Below are positions 41,754 through 50,888 of a DNA stretch of 64,000 nucleotides, piece by piece. Location: contig CALRPI020000007.1 of assembly GCA_943370025.1 (NCBI GenBank), positions 1-64,000 on the forward strand, in the 5' to 3' direction. Each line of letters starts with the position of its first letter. Within the stretch, counting starts at the first letter, position 1. The notes beneath the pieces were generated by a model. That model saw only the letters and a list, made by a program, of their open reading frames with translations. It searched no databases and had not been told where the DNA came from. The translations under genes were made by a program, and so were the position numbers. The stretch is from JAAUUE01 sp943370025 (GTDB taxonomy: Bacteria > Cyanobacteriota > Cyanobacteriia > Cyanobacteriales > JAAUUE01).

Positions 41754-43238
41754 ATGACTACGGCGACCCCAGTAAAAACCGCATACGAAGTAATTATTGG
41801 CTTGGAAACCCATTGCCAACTGAGTACCCAAACCAAGATTTTCTCCAGCTCCTCCACCAAATTTGGCGGCACTCCCAATACCAATATTGATCCCATCTGT
41901 CTGGGAATGCCGGGGGTGTTGCCGGTGTTGAATGAGATGGTCTTAGAATACGCAGTCAAGGCTGGCTTGGCTCTCAATTGCCAAATTGCTCCCTACAGCA
42001 AGTTCGATCGCAAGCAATATTTCTACCCCGACCTACCCAAGAACTATCAAATTTCTCAGTTTGACCTGCCCATTGCTGAACATGGCTGGATTGAAATCAC
42101 CACCCCAGATGCTGAGGGCAAACCCTTAGTCAAGAAAATTGGCATCACTCGGCTGCATATGGAAGAAGATGCCGGAAAATTAGTCCATGCCGGGAGCGAT
42201 CGCCTGTCTGGTTCCACCTATTCCCTTGTAGATTACAACCGGGCTGGGATTCCCCTGATTGAAATCGTCTCGGAACCGGATCTGCGCTCTGGCGTGGAAG
42301 CTGCCGCCTATGCTCAAGAAATTCGCCGGATTGTCCGTTATCTAGGGGTCAGTGATGGCAATATGCAGGAAGGTTCCCTGCGTTGTGATGTAAATATTTC
42401 CGTCCGTCCTGTGGGGCAGAAAGAATTTGGCGTGAAGGTGGAAATCAAAAATATGAATTCCTTCAGTGCGATCGAGAAGGCGATTAACTACGAGATCGAT
42501 CGGCAGATTGCGGCGATCGAAGCTGAGGAAGAAATTTTCCAAGAAACACGCCTCTGGGAAGAAAATAACCAACGCACCATCAGTATGCGGAAAAAGGAAG
42601 GCTCCAGCGACTACCGCTACTTCCCAGAGCCGGATCTGCCCCCGATCAAGGTTTCCCCTGACCAACTGGAGCAATGGCGCAGTGAATTGCCGGAACTACC
42701 AGCGATCAAACGTAGTCGCTATGGCACGGAATATGGATTATCGGTCTACGACACTGCCGTGCTGACGGACGATCGCGGTGTTGCCGAATACTTCGAGGCG
42801 GCGGTTTCCCTACTGCCCAAACCCAAAGCTATTAGCAACTGGGTCACCGGAGATATTGCTGCTTACCTAAATACCCATAGGGTCAAGATCAATGAATTAG
42901 CCCTTACTCCGGTGGTGCTGGCAGAACTAGTCGCTCTGATTGAAGATGGCACCATCAGCGGCAAAATTGCCAAGGATCTCTTGCCAGAACTGATTGCCCA
43001 AGGTGGCTCCGTGAAGGCATTGGTGGAAAGCAAAGGCTTAGTGCAAATTTCTGATTCTGGCGAACTAGAAAAAATCATTGATGAAGTGATTGCCTCCAAT
43101 CCTAAGGAGCTAGAACAGTATCAGGGCGGCAAAACCAAACTCCTCGGCTTCTTTGTTGGTCAAGTGATGAAACAATCTGGCGGCAGAGCAGACCCCAAAC
43201 TCACCAATCAACTCCTACAACAAAAGCTAAATCCCTAG
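41754..43238 (+). CDS. gatB: Aspartyl/glutamyl-tRNA amidotransferase subunit B
   Basis: GatB is the kinase and tRNA-binding subunit of GatCAB, which converts Glu-tRNA(Gln) and Asp-tRNA(Asn) to the cognate amides. The 494 residues open YEVIIGLETHCQLSTQTKIF after a 10-residue leader. Zinc and ATP-site elements follow (CLGMPGVLPVLN, FYPDLPKNYQISQ), then LHMEEDAGKLVH and VDYNRAGIPLIEIVSEPD. The C-terminal YqeY-like domain finishes with GFFVGQVMKQSGGRADPK. The length and motifs are normal and it is a single gene. A T-rich run after a short stem (agcctctgtacggct) starts 13 bases after the stop. Confidence 0.97.
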   Translation: MTTATPVKTAYEVIIGLETHCQLSTQTKIFSSSSTKFGGTPNTNIDPICLGMPGVLPVLNEMVLEYAVKAGLALNCQIAPYSKFDRKQYFYPDLPKNYQISQFDLPIAEHGWIEITTPDAEGKPLVKKIGITRLHMEEDAGKLVHAGSDRLSGSTYSLVDYNRAGIPLIEIVSEPDLRSGVEAAAYAQEIRRIVRYLGVSDGNMQEGSLRCDVNISVRPVGQKEFGVKVEIKNMNSFSAIEKAINYEIDRQIAAIEAEEEIFQETRLWEENNQRTISMRKKEGSSDYRYFPEPDLPPIKVSPDQLEQWRSELPELPAIKRSRYGTEYGLSVYDTAVLTDDRGVAEYFEAAVSLLPKPKAISNWVTGDIAAYLNTHRVKINELALTPVVLAELVALIEDGTISGKIAKDLLPELIAQGGSVKALVESKGLVQISDSGELEKIIDEVIASNPKELEQYQGGKTKLLGFFVGQVMKQSGGRADPKLTNQLLQQKLNP

Positions 43239-43753
43239 TAATTGAAAATAGCCTCTGTACGGCTTTTTTTAACTCCACCTGCTCGGTTACTCTAGTTACG
43301 TATTTTTTCGTACACCTCTAGCTAGGAATTTAGATAATTAATAAAATAGGGGGTGACACCCCCCACACCTAATGCTATATTGTTCTCAGTAGATGCACCC
43401 TGATAGCCGGGAGAAGAATTTTATATTTTTCTCCCGACTTTTTTTGTCTATAGCAACTCAAGGACCTGAGTTCGATAAGGGTTTCAGGAGTTTTCATCGA
43501 ACTCCTAAGAAACAACTTTTTGAGTAAAGCCTAAAACCTAGTCTATTCAATGCTTTTGTTTCTTTTGCCCTTCCCAGAGGTTTGCCTCTGTTGGAGACTC
43601 ACATTAAATTGATAAGTTGAAGAATTGCGTCAGAGTCAAACAGTAATCTTGCAGCACTAAAATAATCTATTTACGGAGGATTCAGCGGTTTGTCTTATTT
43701 CATGGCAAGCGATTTCCACACAAAATCTTGGGCAAGGCAGAGATCGCCCTAGG
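43239..43753. other. Gap with terminator-like hairpins and a possible small transcript
   Basis: No ORF is present. A strong intrinsic terminator, CGGGAGAA/TTCTCCCG followed by ACTTTTTTT, lies at 43408-43445, too far from gatB (170 bases) to be its obvious terminator. A separate small RNA ending there is possible. At 43468-43505, GAGTTCGAT/ATCGAACTC encloses aagggtttcaggagttttc, a repeat also found at 61615-61720. A small hairpin agggggtgacacccccc lies near 43349. The remaining 240 bases are unremarkable. Confidence 0.5.
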
Positions 43754-44314
43754 CTAAGGCTCAGAGATCTGGCGCATCAAGTAAGCCACCCCAAAATCTC
43801 CATTGGGATGATCCCTTAGTTTCTCTGCCAAATCGAATACTAACTTTGCGAGTTCTGGTCCAAGTTTATCGATCGTCGCTTGCCGTTCCTTGGATGTTTG
43901 TTGCAATTGTCGGGCTTGGGTTTGCCATTCTGATGAAAATAGTTGATCGATCGTCGTGTGTAGCCCCAAGGTTTCTAGCACATCCCACTCCCCATGATCA
44001 CACCAAATTCCTTGACAGCTAGAACACCTTTCGACATAAAAAGGATTTTCTAGCATTACCTTAGCTCTAGAAAGATAGCGCCGACATTCTGGACATAGTG
44101 CCCCCTTAGTATCGTAGGGAGACTGCACATAATCAACTTTGAGAGTATCTGTAAAATGCATCTTATTCCGGGCTTGGGGTTGGCGGCTCTGCCAATCTGC
44201 ATAGTTTTCAGCGGGGATCCATGTCCCCTTACACTCATAACAATCTTCTACTGCCAAATGACTAGATAAAATACCGCTTTGCAATTCACTGCTCTTACAC
44301 TTAGGACATTGCAC
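43754..44314 (-). CDS. TFIIB-type zinc-ribbon protein
   Basis: The 186 residues have two zinc ribbons: CPKCKSSEL...DCYECKGTWI at the N-terminus and LCPECRRYLSR...ERCSSCQGIWCDHGEWDVLE in the middle. Each has the CPxC...CxxCxGxW pattern of the zf-TFIIB family. The rest is helical (QARQLQQTSKERQATIDKLG) without membrane segments. Such proteins are widespread, and their function is not known. The gene stands alone between gatB and the bestrophin gene, both of which it is not co-oriented with as a clear operon partner. Confidence 0.87.
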   Translation of the reverse strand: MQCPKCKSSELQSGILSSHLAVEDCYECKGTWIPAENYADWQSRQPQARNKMHFTDTLKVDYVQSPYDTKGALCPECRRYLSRAKVMLENPFYVERCSSCQGIWCDHGEWDVLETLGLHTTIDQLFSSEWQTQARQLQQTSKERQATIDKLGPELAKLVFDLAEKLRDHPNGDFGVAYLMRQISEP

Positions 44315-44371
44315 TGATCTCGATCCTCCTATTGCCGATTCTGTTGCCGATTAGTTTCTCATTTCCTAGAA

Positions 44372-45277
44372 TCAATCTTTTGCATTATATAAAACACTAG
44401 GGCTTAAAGTCATCAAATCTTCTAAATTAAGGCGCATAGTAGTGCAGATTCTATCTAAGGGCAAGTCATTGGCATCATAGCCAAAAGGATTTTCAATTTC
44501 AATGCCAATTTCTTCAATCCCTAATAAAGTAAAACTAATTAATCCTACGACTAAACCCGTTAGTCCTTGTAGGGAATTAACTAGTTGAAATGGCAAAAGT
44601 AGACAATAGATTAATAGTAATTGCTTGAGGTGAATGGCATAAGCGAGAGGCATAGGAGTCCTCAGAATTCGTTCACAACCGCCTAGGGCATCGACTAGAT
44701 TATCTAATAGCTTTTGCATAGTTTCTAGCTGGTAGGAATTGATACAGCTTGCTTGATATTGTTGCTGAAGATAGTCACTAATCCAGAAGGCGATCTCTAG
44801 GGGGGGATTATGGAAATTTTTGAGTTGAAAGTATTGATTCGTGGGGATCAATTCTTGGAGTTCTTCTTGATCAATTGACTCGTCTCGGAGATGTAGTTTG
44901 GTGGCGATCGCAAAAGCTACAAGCAATCTCATAAACACCATTTTTTTGCTTCTATCCTCTGGGGTGACGGTCGCAATATTCACCCACATCTGCCGTGACA
45001 AATTCCGAATACTATTATTCATAGTTCCCCACAAGCGCCGTCCTTCCCAGAAGCGATCGTAGGCAGTATTAGTCCGAAATACTAATAATAAACCCAAGAC
45101 AATACTAGGTACGATCGTCCCTAAAATAGGATAGGAAACTGGCACTTGATAAAAATGCAACAGAGAAATAAAAACTCCAAACAGCCCACATCCTAATACT
45201 CGCTTATAAACAGCAGGAATTACAGAACCTTTTAACTGAGTGGCTACTCTTAACCAGTTTTGTCTCTCCATACTCAT
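44372..45277 (-). CDS. Bestrophin family ion channel-like protein
   Basis: The protein has 302 residues from ATG 45277 (MSMERQNWLRVATQLKGSV); an upstream TTG at 45289 would add four. Bestrophin elements are visible. The first hydrophobic helix is followed by GLLLVFRTNTAYDRFWEGRRLWGTMNNSIRN, quoted in part, the family signature with R-T-N-x-(A/S)-Y-x-R-(F/W)-W-E-G-R. A gate-like region and two late membrane helices (LLLIYCLLLPFQLV, LVVGLISFTLLGIEEIGIEIENPFG) follow. Bestrophin-like channels in cyanobacteria and chloroplasts carry anions; in thylakoids they tune proton motive force or bicarbonate supply. It is divergent from the hydantoinase gene, with repeats between. Confidence 0.9.
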   Translation of the reverse strand: MSMERQNWLRVATQLKGSVIPAVYKRVLGCGLFGVFISLLHFYQVPVSYPILGTIVPSIVLGLLLVFRTNTAYDRFWEGRRLWGTMNNSIRNLSRQMWVNIATVTPEDRSKKMVFMRLLVAFAIATKLHLRDESIDQEELQELIPTNQYFQLKNFHNPPLEIAFWISDYLQQQYQASCINSYQLETMQKLLDNLVDALGGCERILRTPMPLAYAIHLKQLLLIYCLLLPFQLVNSLQGLTGLVVGLISFTLLGIEEIGIEIENPFGYDANDLPLDRICTTMRLNLEDLMTLSPSVLYNAKD

Positions 45278-45376
45278 AGGACATATCAAGGTAGTGAAAA
45301 TAATTAGAATTGCTTTAGTAATTCTAGATAACTTAGACTTGATCAGGGTAAATCATTTAGAATTATGCCAACAGAA

Positions 45377-45532
45377 TATAGCGATCCTAAATCATTTGTG
45401 GATTTTTTAGGATTGCTATATAGCGATCCTAAATGGTTTTACCCGCCTTCGGCGGGTGAAACCATTTACTAGAAGCAAGTTGACTTGGCAACTGTTAGAA
45501 AATGATTTAGGACTGCTATATTACAACATATT
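45377..45532. repeat. GCGATCCTAAAT-family element, double copy
   Basis: A short unit tatagcgatcctaaat...ttaggattgctatata (45377-45421) is fused to a longer one (to 45532). The longer unit contains the hairpin AAATGGTTTTACCCGCC/GGCGGGTGAAACCATTT and ends aaatgatttaggactgctata. The second unit ends about 25 bases before the hydantoinase start. Confidence 0.75.
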
Positions 45533-45557
45533 AAACAGCTTTCGATAGGGGTGGAGG

Positions 45558-48500
45558 ATGAGAGAGAAGGATATTAGCTGGCAATTTTGGGTCGATCGCG
45601 GCGGCACTTTTACCGATATTGTTGCCAAAATGCCTGATGGTCAAGTCAAAGTTCATAAACTCCTCTCGGAACAACCTAGTAGATACCCAGATGCTGTTCT
45701 CCAAGGGATGCGGGATATTTTGCATTTACCCACCGATGCCCCCATACCGACAGAAAAGATTCAATCTATCAAAATGGGGACAACTGTAGGCACTAATGCC
45801 CTGTTGGAAAGAAAGGGCGAACCTACGGTTTTAGTGATCACTAAAGGATTTAAAGATGCCTTGCGGATTGGATATCAAAACCGCCCCGACATTTTTGCCC
45901 TAGAAATTAAGCTACCTGCTCCCCTTTACAGCGAAGTGGTGGAAGTAGCAGAACGCTACACTGCCCAGGGGGAAGAGTTGTTGCCAGTGGATTTGTCTTT
46001 AGTGGCGACAGATTTGCAGGAAATGTACGATCGCGGGTTTCGCAGTTGTGCGATCGTCTTCCTCCATGCCTATCGCTACCCAAACCATGAATTGCAAGTA
46101 GCTACCATTGCCCAAGAGATTGGCTTTACCCAAATTTCCCTCTCCCACCAAGTCAGCCCCCTCATGAAACTGATCAGCCGGGGTGACACCACCGTAGTCG
46201 ATGCCTACCTCTCTCCCATCCTCCAACGCTACATCCAACAACTAACCCAAGCCTTATGCGTATTCCCCCCCTTTTTAAGGGGGGCATGGGGGATCAACCC
46301 AGATTTAACCACAGTTCCAGATTTAAACACAGTTACAGACCATTCCTTTTCAAGAGGGCAAGGGGAGATCAACCCAAATTCAAACCCACCATCAAATCCC
46401 CCCTTTTTAAGGGGGGCAGGGGGGATCAACCTCCTCTTCATGCAATCCAACGGCGGCTTAGTCAACGCCACCAACTTCCAAGGCAAAGATTGCATCCTAT
46501 CGGGACCCGCTGGGGGAATTGTCGGGGCAGTGCAAACCAGCTTGCAAGCAGGATTTGAGAAAATCATCACCTTTGATATGGGGGGAACCTCCACCGATGT
46601 GGCGCATTTTTGTGGCGAGTATGAAAGAGTTCTAGAAACCGAAGTGGCGGGAGTTCGAGTTCGATCGCCCATGCTGGCAATCCATACCGTGGCGGCGGGG
46701 GGTGGTTCTCTGTTGGGTTTTGATGGGATGCGTTACCGGGTTGGCCCCGATTCTGCTGGGGCGCAACCGGGGCCTGCCTGTTACCGTCAGGGCGGAGGGT
46801 TGACTGTAACCGATTGCAACCTACTGGTGGGCAAGTTGCAACCAGAATTTTTTCCCCATGTGTTTGGCAATGAGGGAAATTTACCCCTCGATGCCGAGAT
46901 TATCCAAATTAAATTTCAGGAACTCGCTGAGGAGATTGGTGATGGCAGAACCGTGGCGGAGGTAGCGGCGGGATTTTTGGCGATCGCAGTGGATAAGATG
47001 GCTAATGCCATCAAGAAAATATCTCTGCAACGGGGCTATGCTTTGGCTGATTATGCTCTCTGTTGCTTTGGGGGAGCTGGGGGACAGCACGCCTGTGCGA
47101 TCGCCGATGTTTTGGGGATGAAGACTATTTTTATTCATCCCTACGCGGGGGTTTTATCCGCCTATGGCATGGGTTTGGCGGATATGCGAGTCATCAAAGA
47201 ACAAGCGATCGAAGCAGAATTAACCGATGATTTGATTACTGAACTAACTCAGAAATTACAGATGCTTAGTCAGCAAGGAGAGGCAGAAATTCAAGCCCAA
47301 AATCAATCGCAAGATAAAGGAGATATTCAAACTCTAGAAATTTTAAGACGAGTCCATCTCCGCTATGTTGGGACAGATTCAGTGTTGATTATTGCTTTTA
47401 ATTCCTGTGTATTAATGCGGGGAGAGTTTGAGCGATCGTACTCTGCCCAGTATGGATTTATCATGCCGGATAAAGCCTTAATTGTCGAGGCAATTTCTGT
47501 GGAAGTAATTAGTAAAAATCCCCTAATTCAAGAGCCTGTGATTGGCAGAACTAGCGACCAATTGCCTGCACCGATAACTAGGGTTGCTATGTATACCAAT
47601 AATGCTTGGCATCAAACCCCAGTATTCGATCGCCAGCATCTCCAGCCCGGCGATCGGATTCCTAGTCCAGCGATTATTATTGAACCTACTGGAACCAATA
47701 TTATTGAACCGGGATGGGTAGCAGAAATAACCAATAAAAACCACCTAGTGTTATCTAAGCAATCTATCTCTTTGCCGCCAGAAAAACATCAGCCAGAAAA
47801 TATCCAAATATCTGCAAGTAATCCTCAGAAGTTAATTACAGCCGACCCAATTTTATTAGAAATATTTAATAACCTATTTCGTTCTGTAGCTGAACAAATG
47901 GGCATTACTCTGCAAAATACTAGTACTTCAGTCAATATCAAAGAACGATTGGATTTTTCCTGTGCTATCTTCGATCGCCAAGGCAACCTAGTTGCCAATG
48001 CCCCCCATATTCCAGTCCATCTGGGTTCCATGAGTGAAAGTATCCAGAGCTTAATTAAAGCTAAAGGCAACTCCCTACAAAATGGCGATGTATATATTTC
48101 TAATAATCCCTACAATGGGGGGACTCACCTGCCGGATATTACGGTAATTACACCAGTTTTCAAGGATAAATATCTGGGAGATGTTGATCTGGATAATCCA
48201 GTAGGTAAGGATAAATATTTAGGAAATATTCTGGTGGATAATCAAGAAGATGCTTCAGAAATATCTTCAGATATATTATTTTATGTAGCCTCTAGAGGAC
48301 ACCATGCCGACATTGGTGGCATCACTCCCGGCTCCATGCCGCCCCATAGTCAAAACATTACAGAAGAAGGAATTTTAATCGATAATTTCCGTTTAGTTGA
48401 TGGAAATAATTCGATATTTCAGGAATCAGAATTAATTGAACTACTGACAAATCATCCCTATCCAGCTCGAAATCCTCGCCAAAATATTGCCGATCTCCAA

Positions 48501-49469
48501 GCGCAAATTGCTGCTAATCAACAGGGGATTAAGGAATTACGAAACCTCATCCAAAACTATAGTCTAGCTACGGTACATGCTTACATGAAATTTGTTCAAG
48601 ATAATGCCAAAGTTGCAGTGCAGCGGGTGATTTCTCAATTAACCAATGGGAGTTTTACTTGTCAACTAGATGATGGCAAGCAAATTCAGGTAGCAGTGGC
48701 GATCGACCCCCAAAACCAAACGGCAAAAATAGATTTCACCGGAACTTCTGCCCAGTTAACTAATAACTTCAACGCTCCCAAAGCAGTGGTGAAATCAGCA
48801 GTTATGTATGTATTTCGGACGTTGGTGCGGGATGATATTCCTCTGAATGCTGGGTGTTTGGAACCATTGGAAATTATTATTCCTCCCCACTCCTGCCTAG
48901 ACCCCCAAAGTCCGGCGGCAGTGGTGGCAGGGAATGTGGAAACTTCGCAGCTCATCACCGACGCTTTGTATGCTGCCCTCGACGTGATGGCGGCAGCCCA
49001 AGGCACGATGAATAATTTCACCTTTGGCAATGACCAGTACCAATACTACGAAACCATCTGCGGCGGGGCGGGGGCAGGAGATGGCTTTGTCGGGGCGGAT
49101 GCGGTGCATACCCACATGACAAATTCTCGATTGACGGATCCGGAGGTGCTGGAGTGGCGGTTTCCGGTGTTAGTTAAGGAGTTTAGTCTGCGATCGGGCA
49201 GTGGTGGCTCAGGAAAATATCCCGGAGGTAAAGGGATTGTGCGATCGATTCAATTTCTCATCCCCATGACTGCTGGAATCCTCTCTGGTCGGCGAATTGT
49301 TCCCCCCCACGGTCTCCGGGGAGGCAATCCCGGTCTAGTCGGTAAAAATTGGGTGACCCGAAAAGATAGCACAATCTTAGAGTTGGGGGGAATTGCCACG
49401 GTAGAGATGGAAGTGGGGGATGTGTTGACGATCGCTACTCCCGGCGGTGGCGGCTACGGTAATATCTAA
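45558..49469 (+). CDS. Hydantoinase/5-oxoprolinase family protein, fused A and B domains
   Basis: The 1303-residue protein belongs to the ATP-dependent oxoprolinase/hydantoinase family. The HyuA-like part opens WQFWVDRGGTFTDIVAKMPDG and includes KMGTTVGTNALLERKGEP, GPAGGIVGAVQTS and ITFDMGGTSTDVA. The HyuB-like part (from about 770) includes KERLDFSCAIFDRQGNLVANAPHIPVHLGSMSE and ends with VLTIATPGGGGYG. Substrates of the family are 5-oxoproline, hydantoins or ketones such as acetone; here 5-oxoproline is most likely. Residues about 234-291 are foreign: they are encoded by intergenic-type repeats inserted in frame, just before LLFMQSNGGL. The start follows GGAGG immediately, an unusually short spacing. 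Confidence 0.92.
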   Translation: MREKDISWQFWVDRGGTFTDIVAKMPDGQVKVHKLLSEQPSRYPDAVLQGMRDILHLPTDAPIPTEKIQSIKMGTTVGTNALLERKGEPTVLVITKGFKDALRIGYQNRPDIFALEIKLPAPLYSEVVEVAERYTAQGEELLPVDLSLVATDLQEMYDRGFRSCAIVFLHAYRYPNHELQVATIAQEIGFTQISLSHQVSPLMKLISRGDTTVVDAYLSPILQRYIQQLTQALCVFPPFLRGAWGINPDLTTVPDLNTVTDHSFSRGQGEINPNSNPPSNPPFLRGAGGINLLFMQSNGGLVNATNFQGKDCILSGPAGGIVGAVQTSLQAGFEKIITFDMGGTSTDVAHFCGEYERVLETEVAGVRVRSPMLAIHTVAAGGGSLLGFDGMRYRVGPDSAGAQPGPACYRQGGGLTVTDCNLLVGKLQPEFFPHVFGNEGNLPLDAEIIQIKFQELAEEIGDGRTVAEVAAGFLAIAVDKMANAIKKISLQRGYALADYALCCFGGAGGQHACAIADVLGMKTIFIHPYAGVLSAYGMGLADMRVIKEQAIEAELTDDLITELTQKLQMLSQQGEAEIQAQNQSQDKGDIQTLEILRRVHLRYVGTDSVLIIAFNSCVLMRGEFERSYSAQYGFIMPDKALIVEAISVEVISKNPLIQEPVIGRTSDQLPAPITRVAMYTNNAWHQTPVFDRQHLQPGDRIPSPAIIIEPTGTNIIEPGWVAEITNKNHLVLSKQSISLPPEKHQPENIQISASNPQKLITADPILLEIFNNLFRSVAEQMGITLQNTSTSVNIKERLDFSCAIFDRQGNLVANAPHIPVHLGSMSESIQSLIKAKGNSLQNGDVYISNNPYNGGTHLPDITVITPVFKDKYLGDVDLDNPVGKDKYLGNILVDNQEDASEISSDILFYVASRGHHADIGGITPGSMPPHSQNITEEGILIDNFRLVDGNNSIFQESELIELLTNHPYPARNPRQNIADLQAQIAANQQGIKELRNLIQNYSLATVHAYMKFVQDNAKVAVQRVISQLTNGSFTCQLDDGKQIQVAVAIDPQNQTAKIDFTGTSAQLTNNFNAPKAVVKSAVMYVFRTLVRDDIPLNAGCLEPLEIIIPPHSCLDPQSPAAVVAGNVETSQLITDALYAALDVMAAAQGTMNNFTFGNDQYQYYETICGGAGAGDGFVGADAVHTHMTNSRLTDPEVLEWRFPVLVKEFSLRSGSGGSGKYPGGKGIVRSIQFLIPMTAGILSGRRIVPPHGLRGGNPGLVGKNWVTRKDSTILELGGIATVEMEVGDVLTIATPGGGGYGNI
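46257..46430 (+). repeat. In-frame repeat insertion within the hydantoinase gene
   Basis: Three copies of a cyanobacterial palindromic repeat (cccccttttaaggggggca(t/g)gggggatcaac) lie at about 46262-46300, 46344-46376 and 46396-46432; the middle one is diverged. Between copies 1 and 2 is an 18-base tandem duplication (agatttaa-cacagtt). Together they encode PPFLRGAWGIN, SRGQGEIN and PPFLRGAGGIN with Asn/Pro/Thr-rich linkers. The frame is kept throughout. The same repeat unit occurs outside genes at 54952-55031. Confidence 0.85.
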
Positions 49470-49544
49470 TGGACAAATATTTGATGGCGGGTATTTATCA
49501 GTATTCTTTATCTACAAACCTGATGTAAGCACGGCAATTATTAT

Positions 49545-49653
49545 CAGTGCCCATGATCTCAAAGGGTGACAAGGAGGTTGAAAGCGAAAGAGACGTGAGT
49601 CTCTAACGGAGAGAACTACGGGAAGCAGGAAAGAAACACAGCTTCCTTTTTTT
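49545..49653 (+). ncRNA. Candidate small RNA or structured 3' region ending in a terminator
   Basis: Downstream of the hydantoinase gene, a purine-rich segment contains the hairpin AGAGAC-GTGA-GTCTCT (49589-49604). A second hairpin GGAAGC/GCTTCC follows directly, with T7 (49621-49653), a clear intrinsic terminator. The segment between shows no ORF. It could be the 3' UTR of the hydantoinase gene or an independent RNA. I do not recognise a known family. Confidence 0.35.
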
Positions 49654-49726
49654 GGGGAATAAGCGGGGGGTGTGAATCCCCCCCCACCTTAAAAATGCTC
49701 ATTAGATTAATGACCACGATACTGCT

Positions 49727-50677
49727 CTAGGTCAAGGTGCTGCGATACCAGTCGATGGTTTTCTTTAGCCCTTCTTCTAGGGAAACCTTGGCTTTAAACC
49801 CCAAAACAGTTTCTGCCTTAGTCAAGTCAACGACCCGGAAAGGAATAGTCGTGGGTTTACTATCATCATAAACAGCCGTCGCCGGATTCCCCGTCACTCG
49901 CAAAATCAATTCCACAGATTCTTTGATCGTCACCGGCTGCCCAGAACCAATATTTAGAGGCTGACATTCGGCGTAATTTTCCAGCGTCAGTAAAAGTGCC
50001 TCTACCATGTCAGAGACATACATGAAGTCCCGCACTGCCGACCCGTCGCCCCACACTTCAAAGGGGTTTTGCTGCTCCACTGCTCTGCGCATCAGGGCTG
50101 GCAACACATGGGACGTGGCAAAATCAAATTTGTCGTAGGGACCATAAACATTGGTGGGGCGGATTAGGGCAATTTTCATGCCGTAGCGTTGGTAATAAAA
50201 CTCGGCTAGTTTTTCAATGTAGCGCTTCATCCAGCCCACCGCGAAGTAACTGGGGTGAGGCTCACCAGTAAAACCTTCTTCTTCCTTGACTGGGTAGGTG
50301 ACGGCAGGATACACCGTGGTGCTGCTGACGAATAATAATCTGCTAACCCCCGCCAGACAAGCAGCTTCGAGGATTTGGGAATTAATTAATAAATTAGCCG
50401 TGATATGGGCGATCGGGTTTGCTGCCATCACCGCTGCCCCAGAGGTATTCGCCGCACAAAGGATCACAAAATCCATATCTTGCACTACCTTGGCGCAGTC
50501 TTCTCGCTGAGTCAGATCACACTGGATATACTCAATGCGATCGTCCTTAATGACTGGCTCTTTACTGTGGATGGTCGCCCGGACTTGAGCACCTCGGCGG
50601 AGAAGTTCTTCAATGGTGTGGCTGCCGATCAGTCCACTGCCGCCGGCAATTAAAACTTTCTTATCTTGATAAAACAT
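49727..50677 (-). CDS. NAD-dependent epimerase/dehydratase-like SDR protein
   Basis: The 316-residue extended SDR has the nucleotide-binding GGSGLIGSHTIEEL near residue 12, the VSSTTVYP strand, and the substrate-side IRPTNVYGPYDKFDF. The C-terminal half has VWGDGSAVRDFMYVSDMVEA and PLNIGSGQPVTIKE. The family YxxxK motif, normally YGW(A/S)KR, reads VGWMKR, so the catalytic Tyr appears to be Val. A second Tyr three residues earlier (SYFAVGW) might substitute. Relatives make or modify GDP- or UDP-sugars. The divergent neighbour at 50889 is a paralogue with the same loss. Confidence 0.85.
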   Translation of the reverse strand: MFYQDKKVLIAGGSGLIGSHTIEELLRRGAQVRATIHSKEPVIKDDRIEYIQCDLTQREDCAKVVQDMDFVILCAANTSGAAVMAANPIAHITANLLINSQILEAACLAGVSRLLFVSSTTVYPAVTYPVKEEEGFTGEPHPSYFAVGWMKRYIEKLAEFYYQRYGMKIALIRPTNVYGPYDKFDFATSHVLPALMRRAVEQQNPFEVWGDGSAVRDFMYVSDMVEALLLTLENYAECQPLNIGSGQPVTIKESVELILRVTGNPATAVYDDSKPTTIPFRVVDLTKAETVLGFKAKVSLEEGLKKTIDWYRSTLT

Positions 50678-50777
50678 GGGCGATCGCTCCTATAAACTCT
50701 CGATATTATACCGACAAAGTTGCTTGATTCTAGAACTGAGAGAAATAGGCTGGTAAAATTTTGAAGTAAAAATAGGT

Positions 50778-50873
50778 CTATAGTTATCCTAAATGAATTT
50801 AGAATTTTAGAGGGTTGAGAACAGCTCCCCCGGAGGGAGAGCTGTTCTCAACCCATTTAGGATCGCTATATAA
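50778..50873. repeat. GCGATCCTAAAT-family element in a divergent promoter region
   Basis: Ends are ctatagttatcctaaat and atttaggatcgctatata, with a hairpin GAGAACAGCTCCCCC/GGGAGAGCTGTTCTC. It stops 16 bases before the ATG at 50889, so only the ribosome-binding site (aagagga) separates it from that gene. Confidence 0.8.
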
Positions 50874-50888
50874 GAGGAATAATATTTT

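Noticed and set aside
49560..49650. Known riboswitch (glutamine or c-di-GMP type) after the hydantoinase
   Set aside because: The conserved cores of those classes are not found, and the downstream gene is on the other strand.
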